A DNA stretch of 64,000 nucleotides from GCA-2705995 sp965661625 (GCA_965661625.1 CBFIEM010000004.1:62001-126000), one strand, 5' to 3'; positions 26,193 through 36,784 are shown, counted from the stretch's first letter. Notes: generated by a model not told the origin, from the letters alone. Translations and numbers: made by a program.

Positions 26193-27143
26193 ATGAAACG
26201 CTTTCCACTTTGCTGTGCTGTACTTATTGCCTTTTTACCCATTCATTCATTTTCTCAAGGCTGTTCTGATGCTGGGTTTTGCACGTTAGCACCTTCAGAC
26301 TCCAATGCCGTTGGGCTCTCAATTTCGGCTACAACCAGTTATGAAGTCGGGGATGGAGATGTTATTTATATGATCCCTCAATTAGAGGCTCAGTATACGC
26401 TAAACGAAAAAAGTTCTTTGAGTATTCGGGTTCCTTACGTTACACTAAGTGGTGTACTTGGCGACAATCAAGGCTTGGGTGACCTAATTGTGAATTACTC
26501 CCGTAAGGTTTTAGATCGCTATGTTTATGATGCTCATTTAATTCTTGGCGTACGCATAGCTGCGGGTGATGCATCCCATTCTTCAGAAAATCCGTATTTG
26601 GAATACTCGGGACTGCCTATGGCCTATCAGACCTCTTTAGTTACATATGATTTTATAGCTGTCAGTACATTTCGCTACCTCAAATGGCACGCGCGACTGG
26701 GTGCTCAAGTCCCCATATTAAACAACAATCAAAACTCCTATTCAAGTTTCATTCCAGGCCATTTTATTGATGGCAATGCGAACCCAATAGCATCGGCGGA
26801 ACTCGATTTTGGTTGACCGAGCAATAAGCTAACCCGAGCTCCAGATGTATTGGTGGGTATTCAGCGAAGTTTTGTTTTGAACAAGTTACACTTCATGCCC
26901 GGGTTGTTAGCCATCTATCACCTCTATGAAGACTCTTATGAAAATGTAGCAAATGGATCTGTAGAATTCATCCCAAATTCGCAGGGGTTAACCTTAAACG
27001 CAACTGCTCAATTATCCTATGATATCTCAGATCATATCAAATTGACTCTTACTGGAGGCTCACCGCTTGTTGTTCGTGAATACCGTCCCGCTGGACTTAC
27101 ACGTCATTTTGTGGTTCGCGGGGGCGCAACCTATCAATTCTAA
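26193..27143 (+). pseudogene. Outer-membrane beta-barrel protein gene with in-frame TGA
   Basis: Two open stretches in the same frame (26193-26816 and from 26817 to 27143) together encode a ~316-residue secreted protein: a signal peptide (FPLCCAVLIAFLPIHSFSQ), then alternating strands typical of a transport-like barrel (VPYVTLSGVLGDNQGLGDLI) ending in the aromatic strand VVRGGATYQF. They are separated only by TGA at 26814-26816, in the context LDFG-stop-PSNKL, where TGG (Trp) would be natural. No frameshift is needed and the downstream part is intact. It may be a recent pseudogene, a sequence error or a readthrough gene. No family name is assigned; family knowledge suggests a DUF/transporter-like barrel. 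Confidence 0.75.
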
Positions 27144-27178
27144 TTATCTGATTGATTTAACTTCCGCCTTGAATGCGT

Positions 27179-27186
27179 TACCTTTG
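27179..27186 (+). promoter_or_regulatory. -7 box for gmhA
   Basis: TACCTTTG, an exact TAnnTTTG match, 14 bases before the gmhA ATG. Confidence 0.55.
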
Positions 27187-27200
27187 GAAAAATCCTAGGT

Positions 27201-27779
27201 ATGCCTCAAGATCTTGTTCGCGATCAATTACTTGAAGCCCAAACTGTTCTACAGGGGTTCTTGTCTAACTCGAAAAACATAAGTGCCATTGAACAGGCAG
27301 GGATGGAAATGGTAAAAGCCATTCAACATGGTCATAAAATAATCAGTTGTGGGAACGGTGGATCCATGAGTGATGCCATGCATTTTGCCGAAGAACTGAC
27401 AGGAAAGTTTCGTGAAAGTCGTCCATCCATGCCCGCAATAGCAATAAGTGACCCTGGTTACCTTACATGTGCTGGCAACGACTATGGTTATGATCAAGTA
27501 TTTGCACGTTTTCTATCTGGAATGGGAAACTCAGGCGATGTTTTGCTGGCCATTAGTACTTCTGGAAACTCAAAGAACTGCATTGAAGCAGCAAAAACAG
27601 CTCGCGATAAAGGGATACTCGTTGTAGGACTTACGGGCAAAGACGGTGGGATGTTGGCCAAACACTGTGACGTAGAAATCCGAGTTGAACATGGAGGCTA
27701 TGCAGACCGCATTCAAGAAGTCCACATTAAAATTATTCACTGCCTTATTCTTTTCATCGAGCAGCAACTTATTGGATAA
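27201..27779 (+). CDS. gmhA: Phosphoheptose isomerase (SIS domain)
   Basis: 192 residues, one SIS domain. GNGGSMSDAMHFAEELTGKF and LLAISTSGNSKNCIEA are the phosphosugar-binding motifs, and HGGYADRIQEVHIKIIHCLI is the GmhA-specific C-terminal helix with the catalytic His. It converts sedoheptulose 7-phosphate to D-glycero-D-manno-heptose 7-phosphate for LPS core synthesis. Its stop shares one base with the next start (TAATG), coupling it to the PBP gene. Confidence 0.93.
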   Translation: MPQDLVRDQLLEAQTVLQGFLSNSKNISAIEQAGMEMVKAIQHGHKIISCGNGGSMSDAMHFAEELTGKFRESRPSMPAIAISDPGYLTCAGNDYGYDQVFARFLSGMGNSGDVLLAISTSGNSKNCIEAAKTARDKGILVVGLTGKDGGMLAKHCDVEIRVEHGGYADRIQEVHIKIIHCLILFIEQQLIG

Positions 27780-30034
27780 TGAAGCGACTTATTCGCTTGC
27801 TTGCCATTTTATTTTTTCTAGGGTGGCTCGCCTTATTCGGTTTCATTGGTTCAGTGTACCTCGGGATTTTTGGAGCAATCCCAACAGAAGCTGATCTTTT
27901 AGACATACAACAAGACCAAGCCAGTTTAATTACTTCCTCCGATGGTGTTTTACTTGGAAAGGTGTTCTCTAAGAATAGAACAGATGTAACGTACAATGAT
28001 CTCCCACAGCATTTAGTAGATGCATTAATTGCTACGGAAGATGCGCGCTATTATGAGCATGAAGGGGTTGATGGCGTTGCACTAATGCGCGTATTAATTA
28101 AAACCATAATCCTTCAACGTAAAAATGCTGGAGGTGGAAGCACTATTTCTCAACAGCTTGCGAAAAATCTATTCGGTCGTGAAAGCTATGGTCCATTGAC
28201 AATGCCTATCATTAAAACCAAAGAGTCCATTCTAGCAAATCGACTGGAGTCTGTATACACTAAATCAGAAATATTGGCGCTCTATTTCAACACCGTTCCT
28301 TTTGGAGAAAATGTATACGGAATTGAATCAGCGGCCCAGCGATATTTCTCAAAGGCTACACCTGAATTAAATGTAGGCGAATCTGCCGTATTAGTAGGTC
28401 TGCTCAAGGCTAACTCATTTTACAATCCGCGAAGAAACCCAAATAACGCCCGAAACAGAAGAGCAACTGTGCTCTATCAAATGGAAAAAAACGGGTACTT
28501 GACACCGAGCGAAACAGAGGAGTGGATAAACAGCCCTTTGGGGCTGAAATACTCGAATTTAGCGATTGACAATCCAACAGGCTATTTTACAGATCGTGTG
28601 AAGCAAGAGGTCGAAACAATCCTCGAGCAAATTAAAGCTGAGTCCGGTGTTTCATATGATCCTAAAAAGGATGGGTTGCTTATTCAAACAACACTGCAGT
28701 CTAAGTTACAGTCTGCAGCAATTGAAGCGCGAAATTCACACATGCAATACGCTCAAAAGCGCATGAATAAATGGTGGGAAACGTTGAGTAAACGTGAAGA
28801 AATTCAGCATCACCTTCACAAATTGTTGCTTAACAGCAAGGCTTACAAACAAGCACAAAAAAGAGGATTCAACGATAAAAGCATTCGCGATACACTGTCA
28901 AAAGTTAGTGCTAGGGCATTTTTTAGTTGGGAACAAACACCTGACATGGTCAGTCCCATTGACTCCATTGTTCATTATACCAAAATGTTACAAGGTTGCC
29001 TGATGGCGCGCGAAAACAAAACTGGAGCTATTCTCGCTTACGTTGGAGGTAATAGTCACCAGTTTCTTCCTTATGATTTGGTAACAAGCGAGCACCAAAT
29101 GGCATCGACCTTTAAGCCCTTTGTATATGCTGCTTCAATTCAAAAAGGTGCAACCCCTTGCGACTGGATTAATAATGAGCAAAAGGTGTATCCTAAATAC
29201 AACAATTGGACCCCTTCCAATTATGACAATTCGAGTGGTGGATACTACAGCCTAAGAGGAGCTTTAGCGTAGTCAGCAAACATCCCCACAGTAGCTACCT
29301 ACCTCACCGTAGGACATCATGCCATTCAAAAAATTTGCGACCGTTTACACCTCGCGGTCAAATTGGAAGAACAGCCGGCGTATGCCTTGGGAGTAGCTAG
29401 TACTTCACTGTCAAAATTAGTTTCTGCTTACAGTGCATTTCCGAATAAGGGCAACTATGTTAAACCATACATGGTTGAGCAAATAAGCACTTCAAAAGGT
29501 GAAGTTATTTATACCCATCAACTCAGTAATCCTGAGGACGCACTACCACCAGAAGTAGCTCAAATTATGTCGGGACTATTAGAAACTGTTGTAGATAGCG
29601 GAACAGCGATTGGCTTAAAAAGAAGAGGGGTTAAGGGCGTATGGGCAGGTAAAACAGGAACTGCCCAAAATTACAGCGACGCCTGGTTTATTGGGTTTAA
29701 TAAATCCATAACTATTGCCTCTTGGGTTGGAACAGCTTACCCAATAGTTACCATGCCTCCCTCAATTGGAACCGGCTCAGGAGGAGCACTCCCACTGGTT
29801 GCTTTAACCTTAAAAAAAGCACAGCTTAGGTCAAGCATTAAGGATCAATTGATCCAACAAAATTCTTTTAAAGAAGACACCAATTTATTCAATTGTCCCT
29901 TTACACGTGAAGAAAATTTCTTCGACAAAGTGCTGGATGTTTTTGATTCAAAAACCCCTGAGGAGAAAAAGAAAGGGAAGAAAAAAAGGCGCTCCTTTCT
30001 CAAGCGTATTTTTGGAAAAGAGAAATCGAATTAA
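27779..30034 (+). pseudogene. Class A penicillin-binding protein gene with in-frame TAG
   Basis: A single frame of 751 codons interrupted by one stop, TAG at codon 498 (29270-29272). The N-terminal part has a membrane anchor, a complete GT51 glycosyltransferase domain (Glu87 in ATEDARYYEHEG; GGSTISQQLAKNLFGR) and the transpeptidase Ser443-x-x-Lys446 (ASTFKPF). Directly after the stop come the SxN motif (SAN, 499-501) and later KTGT (625-628), all intact. CAG (Gln) at codon 498 would restore GALAQSANIP. As written, the product keeps glycan polymerisation but lacks a usable transpeptidase. It may be a recent mutation, a sequence error or suppressed by readthrough. It is coupled to gmhA by a one-base overlap. 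Confidence 0.85.
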
Positions 30035-30080
30035 TCTCAAGCTTTTTTAAACGATTTCGCTCTAGTAGTGTTTTATAGGT

Positions 30081-30626
30081 ATGAAAAACAAGATGATTAT
30101 GATAAAGCAAATTATTCCGCTATTACTCGCGGCAGTAATGGTTAGCTGCGGTGTAGGCTCAGAAGAACAGACTAACCAGCAAGATGTGCAAAAAAAACCT
30201 CAAGCACCTCGTAAAACATCTACTTATGAAGATCGTTCGTCCATCCCAGAGTCGGTTGAAATAACGATTGAAGGTAATGATCAAATGAAATACAACAAAG
30301 AGAAGCTTGAGGCTTATGCCGGACAAACGGTAAAACTTACATTAAAGCATGCTGGTGAGATGGCAAAAGCAGCGATGGGCCACAATTGGGTGCTTTTAAA
30401 AGCAGGTACTGATGTGACAAGTTTTGCAACTGAAGCTTCACAAGCAAGAGATGAAGATTTTGTTCCAAATGATCTGAAAGACCAAACAATCGCCTATACA
30501 AAAACACTGGGTGGAGGTGAATCCGCGACCATTGAATTTACTGCGCCGGAAAAAGGTTCATATGACTTCGTTTGTACATTTCCAGGACATTTTGGAATGA
30601 TGAAAGGCAAGTTTATAGTGAAATAA
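30081..30626 (+). CDS. Azurin-like cupredoxin lipoprotein
   Basis: 181 residues. A lipoprotein signal ends VMVSCG (Cys ~23), then a Gln/Lys/Pro-rich linker and a cupredoxin domain from ~residue 60. Type-1 copper ligands are readable: His in AMGHNWVL, then Cys, His and Met in FVCTFPGHFGMMKG. It is a periplasmic or surface-anchored blue copper electron carrier. Possible partners are the cytochrome lipoproteins at 14-15 kb or an oxidase, but no direct link is visible. A strong terminator follows. Confidence 0.93.
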   Translation: MKNKMIMIKQIIPLLLAAVMVSCGVGSEEQTNQQDVQKKPQAPRKTSTYEDRSSIPESVEITIEGNDQMKYNKEKLEAYAGQTVKLTLKHAGEMAKAAMGHNWVLLKAGTDVTSFATEASQARDEDFVPNDLKDQTIAYTKTLGGGESATIEFTAPEKGSYDFVCTFPGHFGMMKGKFIVK

Positions 30627-30653
30627 TAAGGCTTAGAAAGCGCGAAATTTACA

Positions 30654-30679
30654 AGCGAATCGAAAGATTCGCTTTTTTT
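30654..30679 (+). terminator. Intrinsic terminator after the azurin gene
   Basis: AGCGAATC, a GAAA tetraloop, GATTCGCT (8 perfect pairs), then seven T (30673-30679). Confidence 0.9.
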
Positions 30680-30742
30680 CTGCTCAAATTATGGCATGAA
30701 CAACCAACTTAACCCCAATTTTTTTCGTCTATCTTGTTGCCC

Positions 30743-33700
30743 ATGAAGCTTCTAACCAACGTAATCACCATTGCGCTGTGTTTACTAGGTTTTAGTGTTT
30801 TAGGACAAACATCAATTGCTATCGGATTCGAAGCTAGTGGTGTTGAAGGATGCTCACCATTTACTGTGACATTCAGTGACACATCAACTGGCCCCATCGT
30901 ATATAGAAAATGGGAGTTTGGAAACGGTAACTCTGCTACTGGAAACAGTGCGTCGGTTGGTGCCACCTACACGAATCCTGGAACATATACTGTTACTCTG
31001 ACCATTAGTGATGGGTTCGACACGCTTACCTTAACGAAGCCCAACTACATTGAAGTTTTTGATTCTCCTGATCCCTTTTTTTCAGTAAATGCTCCTACGC
31101 CAAATTGCGTACCTACCAATGCACAGTTCAACAACCTGTCTGTTCCGGGCGGAGCACCCATCAGTGGGTACACATGGGATTTTGGAGATGGAAGTCCACC
31201 AAACAACGCTACAAACCCGAGCCACACGTACACTTACCCCGGGTCCTTCAGTGTAACGTTAAATGTAATTGATACTGTCGGTTGTATTGGTACAAAAACA
31301 GTTGCGAATAGTGTAATCGTTAACCCCAACCCTATTGCAAGTTTTCAAGCCAGCCCATCGAATGTAAGGTGTCAGCCACCACTTGCTGTAACCTTTATGA
31401 ACAGTTCTTCTGGAGCAGGGCCGCTATCTTACAGTTGGGATTATGGAATAGGCACCACAACTAACCCCAGTCCCTCTGCATTTTACTCGAGCACGGGTAC
31501 ATATGATGTAAGTTTAATTGTAACCGATGCAAATGGGTGTGCTGATACTGCGGTAGAACCAGATTATATTGCCATTGGCACAATGAACGCTGACTTCACC
31601 TTTTCAAGTCCTGCATGCAAAGGAGGTATAACTCATTTTACCAACACCTCAAGTGGCGGCTTTAATTATCAATGGGATTTCGGAAATGGGCAAACATCTA
31701 ACCAGGAAGATCCCACGGTTGTATACGGTGCTCCTGGAACATATATCGTTTCGTTAACGATTAGTGCTCCCGGAGGAGGATGTTCAGACTCCGTGAGTTA
31801 CCCCATTACAGTTGTAGAATTAATTCCAGACTTTATTGGGGATACGCTATATTCATGTGAGCTGCCATTTGATGTTACGTTCTCAGACAACTCTACCACC
31901 ACAGGAACCATAACCAATCAGCAATGGGATTTTGGAAATGGCTCGAATTCTAGTCAATCAAACCCCACAGCCACCTACATCGATCCCGGTGGGTATTATG
32001 ATGTTACCTATACAGTGTCTGATAATAATGGGTGCGGAGGATCAATTACAAAGCCGGCTTACATCCACATTGAAATACCAACACTTAATTTTCAAGTTCT
32101 CGACCCAGATGGATGCGTTCCTAGGCAAATTCAGTTTATAAACAATTGCACCCCACAAAGTAGCTTTGCATCTTGGCAATGGAGTTTTACTTCTGGACAA
32201 ACTTCCACATTAGCAAGTCCCACGATCAATCTTACTCAGCACGGACAATTTGTTGCAACTGTTTTAGGGACAATGACAGCAGGTTGTGAATATGAGTATC
32301 CTTTACTTTATGAAGGAGGTATACATCACAACCCTGACTTCTCTGTAAGTGATGATACCATCTGTGCTTATGACTCATTATTTTTTGATAATCATTCTAC
32401 CGACTCCAACTTAATTACGGGCTACGAATGGCAAATGGGTGATGGCGGAACAGTTGGTGGGTTTGAACCAGGTTGGAGGCACACAGATACTGGCTGGATG
32501 AATATCACCCTAATTACGGAACATCATGGCTGCTATGACACCATCATATATGATAGTATGGCTTATGTTCTAGGTGCCGTTGCCAGCATTAATGCTACCG
32601 TAAATTGTGAAAACACCTACGAATGGACTTTTGGGGCAACCATCTTGGACGCCGATAGTTTTTATTGGGACTTTGGAGATAGTTCATCACTTGTTTGGAA
32701 TGATACGAACCCTGTACATATCTATGACACCACAGGCAATTTCCTGGTTAAATTAATGGCGCTCAACGATTCTACAGGCTGCTTTTACGAACAGGGAATA
32801 AACATTGGAGTTAGGGAGCCTATCGCTGATTTATTCTCCTATGATTCAACACCTTGCCTTGAAGACAGTGTTATATTGTTTGCATCGGAATCCCAACATG
32901 CGGTAACCTTTCAATATGACCTTGGGTTCATTCCTCCTTATTTCGATAACTCTTTTACTGGAGCAAACGCTTGGGCAGTAGGTCACCACACTGCTTCATT
33001 GGTAGTTTGGGATCAAAATGGTTGTACAGACACAACCAGCACAGACCTCTATATTGCCAAACCAACCGCTAACTTCAGTGCAAGTCCAGATACTGGCTGC
33101 TCACCTTTAGCTGTTCAATTCAATGACCTTTCTCAAAGTGACACAACCATTATAAGTTGGCTTTGGCCATACTTACCTCCTCCTTATGCAACCATGCAAA
33201 ATCCAACAGACACCTTTTCGTCACTAGGCTTAATGACAAATATTGCGGCTCAACTCATTGTTTCGGATACATTTGGATGCACAGACACCCTTCTGAATCC
33301 AACTGCTGTTTCAGTATTCCAGCCTCATGCATTATTTAGTTTACCAAAAATCAATTTGTGTATCGGGGAAACCATTTTTCTTCAAGTAATAGGTCAGTCT
33401 TCAACTAGCTCATATTATTGGGACTTCGGGAACGGAACAACAGCCACTATTGGAAACCCCTCAGTTTCTTACGGTCAGGCAGGCTCTTATGCCATCAGCT
33501 TGACGGTTACAGATGCTCAGGGATGTGATTCTACCTATGTTCACCCAGACAGTATCATTGTACATCCTTTTCCTGATGTTGGATTTTACAGTGATATTAC
33601 GGACACAACATGTTACCCAGCAAATGTTGCCTTTTATGACACCTCCATTGTGTCTGGGAACTACAATTCGTTTTGGCAATTTGGCACTGCTGGAACTACA

Positions 33701-35083
33701 ATTCCAGCCCAATTCAATCCCATTTATCACACTTTTACCCAGCCTGGGGTATATTCCGTTATGCTTGCTATAGAATCGCAATACGGGTGTCGTGACACAC
33801 TGTTTAAAGATAGTGCAGTAGTTATTCGTGCTCCGCTTACCAGTTTGGATAATGATTTGGATACAGCGTGTCTTGGAGTTCCTTTCACGTTTACATTAAA
33901 TAACTCAGACTTTGTAGAGCTCGTTACTTGGGATTTCGGGGATGGAACTGTAGCCGTTCAACCCATTGACTCATTAGACCCCGTTCATACCTACTATCAA
34001 ACAGGTTTAGCACTTATTTCATTTACCTATTCCGATAGCGCGCAGCAATGTGTAAAAGTTGATACCTCGAGAATTTATGTAGGTGATGCCATAGGCGATT
34101 TCTCCCTTGCTGATACAGGAGGATGTCCTCCCTTTAGTTTTGAAGCCACGAACACATCACCTTTAGCTTCCTCTTTTAATTGGTTTTTAGATGGATCATG
34201 GCAATCGTCAGCACAGGATTGGTCAGATACGCTGTTTACCTCAGGAAATTACAGCATCATGCTGATTGCCGAAAATGATAGTGTTGGTTGTTTTGACACC
34301 ATTAATCAGGAGATTGCAGTATACCCCATGCCAGATGCTGCCATCAATGGACCTTCTATTCTCTGTCAAGGCGACTCGGGATTATTTCTCGGATCAGGTG
34401 GCGTACAGTTCATATGGAATACAACAGCAGATACTACCCTGCTTACGTCGGATGCGATTTGGGCCCAATCTCCAAATCCATTTACCATAGGCCTTCAAGT
34501 ATTCAATACTTTCGGTTGTAGCGATAGCGTGTTCAAGCCCGTTGCTATCCAATATCCACCCGCAATCGACTCTTTCCCAACTGATACCGTTATTTTCTTA
34601 GGACAACAGTTCTCATCTTTTGCATTTACGGATCAACCCGTTTTGGGAAATTGGAATCCCCCAGAAGGTGTAAACTGTAGCGACTGCGACTTTCCCATAT
34701 ATCAGCCTACTACCGACACAAACAACTATACCTATACGTATTCTGATAGCTTGGGGTGTTTTACATATGACACTACATTCAGGATTTTAGTCGACAATAA
34801 ATTCAACGCTTATATTCCCAATGCGTTCACTCCCAATGGGGATGGCATCAATGACTTTTTCAATATTGAAGGATATGGGATAGCTGAAGTTAAAGAGTTT
34901 ATAATATTCAATCGGTGGGGTGAGGTAGTATTTGAATCAAATAGGCGTGATAAAGGCTGGAATGGAAAGCATAAAGACAAAGAAATTGATCAGAGTTCGA
35001 TTTTCTATTACCGAATTATCTTATCTGACTTCAGTCAAAATGAATATGTCTATGAAGGAAAAGTGCTTTTACTAGAGCGTTGA
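30743..35083 (+). CDS. Giant PKD-repeat surface protein with type IX (CHU_C) sorting domain
   Basis: About 1446 residues. After a signal peptide (LLTNVITIALCLLGFSVLGQ) come roughly a dozen or more PKD/Ig-like repeats, recognisable by recurring W-x-FG(D/N)G cores (KWEFGNG, TWDFGDG, QWDFGNG, YYWDFGNG, VTWDFGDG) and Y/T-x-PG-Y-V-L ends. Several are degenerate (WQWSFTSG, FWQFGTAG). The C-terminus reads IPNAFTPNGDGINDFFNI then FNRWGEVVFE and YYRIILSD, the gliding-motility C-terminal domain used as a type-B sorting signal. It is probably a secreted or surface adhesin-like protein. The ATG at 30743 is chosen over upstream TTG codons because it starts a proper signal peptide. Confidence 0.92.
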   Translation: MKLLTNVITIALCLLGFSVLGQTSIAIGFEASGVEGCSPFTVTFSDTSTGPIVYRKWEFGNGNSATGNSASVGATYTNPGTYTVTLTISDGFDTLTLTKPNYIEVFDSPDPFFSVNAPTPNCVPTNAQFNNLSVPGGAPISGYTWDFGDGSPPNNATNPSHTYTYPGSFSVTLNVIDTVGCIGTKTVANSVIVNPNPIASFQASPSNVRCQPPLAVTFMNSSSGAGPLSYSWDYGIGTTTNPSPSAFYSSTGTYDVSLIVTDANGCADTAVEPDYIAIGTMNADFTFSSPACKGGITHFTNTSSGGFNYQWDFGNGQTSNQEDPTVVYGAPGTYIVSLTISAPGGGCSDSVSYPITVVELIPDFIGDTLYSCELPFDVTFSDNSTTTGTITNQQWDFGNGSNSSQSNPTATYIDPGGYYDVTYTVSDNNGCGGSITKPAYIHIEIPTLNFQVLDPDGCVPRQIQFINNCTPQSSFASWQWSFTSGQTSTLASPTINLTQHGQFVATVLGTMTAGCEYEYPLLYEGGIHHNPDFSVSDDTICAYDSLFFDNHSTDSNLITGYEWQMGDGGTVGGFEPGWRHTDTGWMNITLITEHHGCYDTIIYDSMAYVLGAVASINATVNCENTYEWTFGATILDADSFYWDFGDSSSLVWNDTNPVHIYDTTGNFLVKLMALNDSTGCFYEQGINIGVREPIADLFSYDSTPCLEDSVILFASESQHAVTFQYDLGFIPPYFDNSFTGANAWAVGHHTASLVVWDQNGCTDTTSTDLYIAKPTANFSASPDTGCSPLAVQFNDLSQSDTTIISWLWPYLPPPYATMQNPTDTFSSLGLMTNIAAQLIVSDTFGCTDTLLNPTAVSVFQPHALFSLPKINLCIGETIFLQVIGQSSTSSYYWDFGNGTTATIGNPSVSYGQAGSYAISLTVTDAQGCDSTYVHPDSIIVHPFPDVGFYSDITDTTCYPANVAFYDTSIVSGNYNSFWQFGTAGTTIPAQFNPIYHTFTQPGVYSVMLAIESQYGCRDTLFKDSAVVIRAPLTSLDNDLDTACLGVPFTFTLNNSDFVELVTWDFGDGTVAVQPIDSLDPVHTYYQTGLALISFTYSDSAQQCVKVDTSRIYVGDAIGDFSLADTGGCPPFSFEATNTSPLASSFNWFLDGSWQSSAQDWSDTLFTSGNYSIMLIAENDSVGCFDTINQEIAVYPMPDAAINGPSILCQGDSGLFLGSGGVQFIWNTTADTTLLTSDAIWAQSPNPFTIGLQVFNTFGCSDSVFKPVAIQYPPAIDSFPTDTVIFLGQQFSSFAFTDQPVLGNWNPPEGVNCSDCDFPIYQPTTDTNNYTYTYSDSLGCFTYDTTFRILVDNKFNAYIPNAFTPNGDGINDFFNIEGYGIAEVKEFIIFNRWGEVVFESNRRDKGWNGKHKDKEIDQSSIFYYRIILSDFSQNEYVYEGKVLLLER

Positions 35084-35172
35084 TTCAATGCTATAACATG
35101 TGTACTTTCCAAACATCATTGATGATTCATTTTTTTTCTGCACCTTTAAGGTAATCACTAACACTACCACTT

Positions 35173-36711
35173 ATGCTTACCAAAACCTATGGCGCTGCCG
35201 TTTCTGGCATAGATGCCGAATGCATTACTGTTGAAGTAAATATTGCTCCTGGAATCAACTTTCAACTTGTAGGATTACCAGACAATGCTGTTAAGGAAAG
35301 TCAACAACGAATCGACGCCGCACTTCAGAATAATGGGTATAAGATTCCTGGAAAAGCGATCACCATTAATATGGCTCCAGCAAATATTAGAAAAGAAGGA
35401 TCAGCATATGACTTGACCATAGCAGCTGGAATTCTCGGTGCTTCAGAACAGATTGATACTGATCTTTTTGAATCACATATGATGATGGGGGAATTGGCAT
35501 TGGATGGCTCTTTAAGACCCATAAAAGGAGCCTTACCGATAGCTATACAAGCAGCAAAAGAGGGTTTCAAAGGAATTCTACTACCTGCAGCCAATGTAAG
35601 CGAGGCGGCGGTTGTTTCGAACCTCAACGTATATGGCATATCAACGCTAAAAGAGGCTATTTCATTTTTAAATGGCGAATCAAGGGAACCCGATGTGGTC
35701 GATTTGCAAGAACTCTATCATGCTGGCCTCCAATCTATGCCACTCGACTTTGCTGATGTGAAAGGTCAGGTTCATGTGAAACGTGCCCTGGAAGTTGCAG
35801 CTGCTGGGGGGCATAATGTGGTACTTGTAGGCCCTCCTGGCGCAGGTAAAACAATGTTGGCTAAACGTATCTCTACTATTCTTCCTCCTCTCACTTTGCC
35901 TGAAGCTTTGGAGACCACGAAAATTCACTCCGTAGCCGGAACCTTGGGGAAAGAAACGTCTTTGATAACACAGCGGCCTTTTCGACATCCTCATCATACC
36001 GTAAGCGACGTAGCTCTGGTGGGGGGTGGGTCCAATCCGAGACCGGGAGAAATTTCGCTCGCACACAATGGCGTATTATTCTTAGATGAACTTCCGGAAT
36101 TTAAACGAACTGTTCTCGAAGTAATGCGACAACCATTAGAAGACCGTGTTGTAACGATCTCTAGAGCACGCATTACCGTTGACTATCCAGCGAGCTTTAT
36201 GCTAATCGCATCAATGAACCCTTCTCCAAGTGGCGATTTCTATGATCCAACAACCTCTACTGATAGTGATTTTGAAGTAAGGCGGTACTTGAATAAAGTA
36301 TCTGGGCCATTACTAGACCGAATAGACCTACACATCGAAGTAAGCTCAATTCCTTTTGAAGAGTTGCGCAGCAAAGAACCAGGAGAGTCGAGTGAAAGCA
36401 TTCGAAAAAGGGTTATTGCAGCTAGAGAACTCCAGAAAAAGCGATTTGAGCATGACCTAACTACGTTTTGCAATGCACAGATGACTAACAATCAAATTCG
36501 AAAGTCATGTGCTATTGATTCCAGCTCAGAGCAACTATTAAAATCTGCTGTTGACAAGCTCGGGCTTTCGGCTAGGTCCTATGATCGAATATTGAAAGTC
36601 AGCAGGACAATTGCAGATTTAGATGGATCTGAACTCATCAAGTCTGAGCACATTGCAGAGGCTATACAGTACCGATCTTTAGACCGTATGGGATGGATGG
36701 GAATAACTTAG
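35173..36711 (+). CDS. comM: YifB/ComM-family magnesium-chelatase-like AAA+ ATPase
   Basis: 512 residues. An N-terminal Lon-substrate-like (ChlI) domain (residues ~1-165, GINFQLVGLPDNAVKESQQR) precedes the AAA+ core with Walker A VGPPGAGKTMLAKR, Walker B GVLFLDELPEF and RQPLEDRVVTISRA, then a Mg_chelatase C-terminal domain. ComM is a hexameric helicase that promotes branch migration in natural transformation; YifB homologues are widespread and do not by themselves prove competence. Confidence 0.93.
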   Translation: MLTKTYGAAVSGIDAECITVEVNIAPGINFQLVGLPDNAVKESQQRIDAALQNNGYKIPGKAITINMAPANIRKEGSAYDLTIAAGILGASEQIDTDLFESHMMMGELALDGSLRPIKGALPIAIQAAKEGFKGILLPAANVSEAAVVSNLNVYGISTLKEAISFLNGESREPDVVDLQELYHAGLQSMPLDFADVKGQVHVKRALEVAAAGGHNVVLVGPPGAGKTMLAKRISTILPPLTLPEALETTKIHSVAGTLGKETSLITQRPFRHPHHTVSDVALVGGGSNPRPGEISLAHNGVLFLDELPEFKRTVLEVMRQPLEDRVVTISRARITVDYPASFMLIASMNPSPSGDFYDPTTSTDSDFEVRRYLNKVSGPLLDRIDLHIEVSSIPFEELRSKEPGESSESIRKRVIAARELQKKRFEHDLTTFCNAQMTNNQIRKSCAIDSSSEQLLKSAVDKLGLSARSYDRILKVSRTIADLDGSELIKSEHIAEAIQYRSLDRMGWMGIT

Positions 36712-36758
36712 CATAAAAATATCGGTAAATGCAGTTGCCAGAATGAAGTGAAAACTAA

Positions 36759-36777
36759 ATCTTTGCCATGCAAAGAT
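36759..36777. promoter_or_regulatory. Perfect inverted repeat at the presumed promoter of the GT2 gene
   Basis: ATCTTTGC-CAT-GCAAAGAT, eight perfect pairs, ending eight bases before the ATG at 36785. It overlaps AATCTTTG, a near match to the -7 box. It could be an operator for a dimeric regulator or an RNA hairpin at the start of the transcript. Confidence 0.4.
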
Positions 36778-36784
36778 AGCGCCC

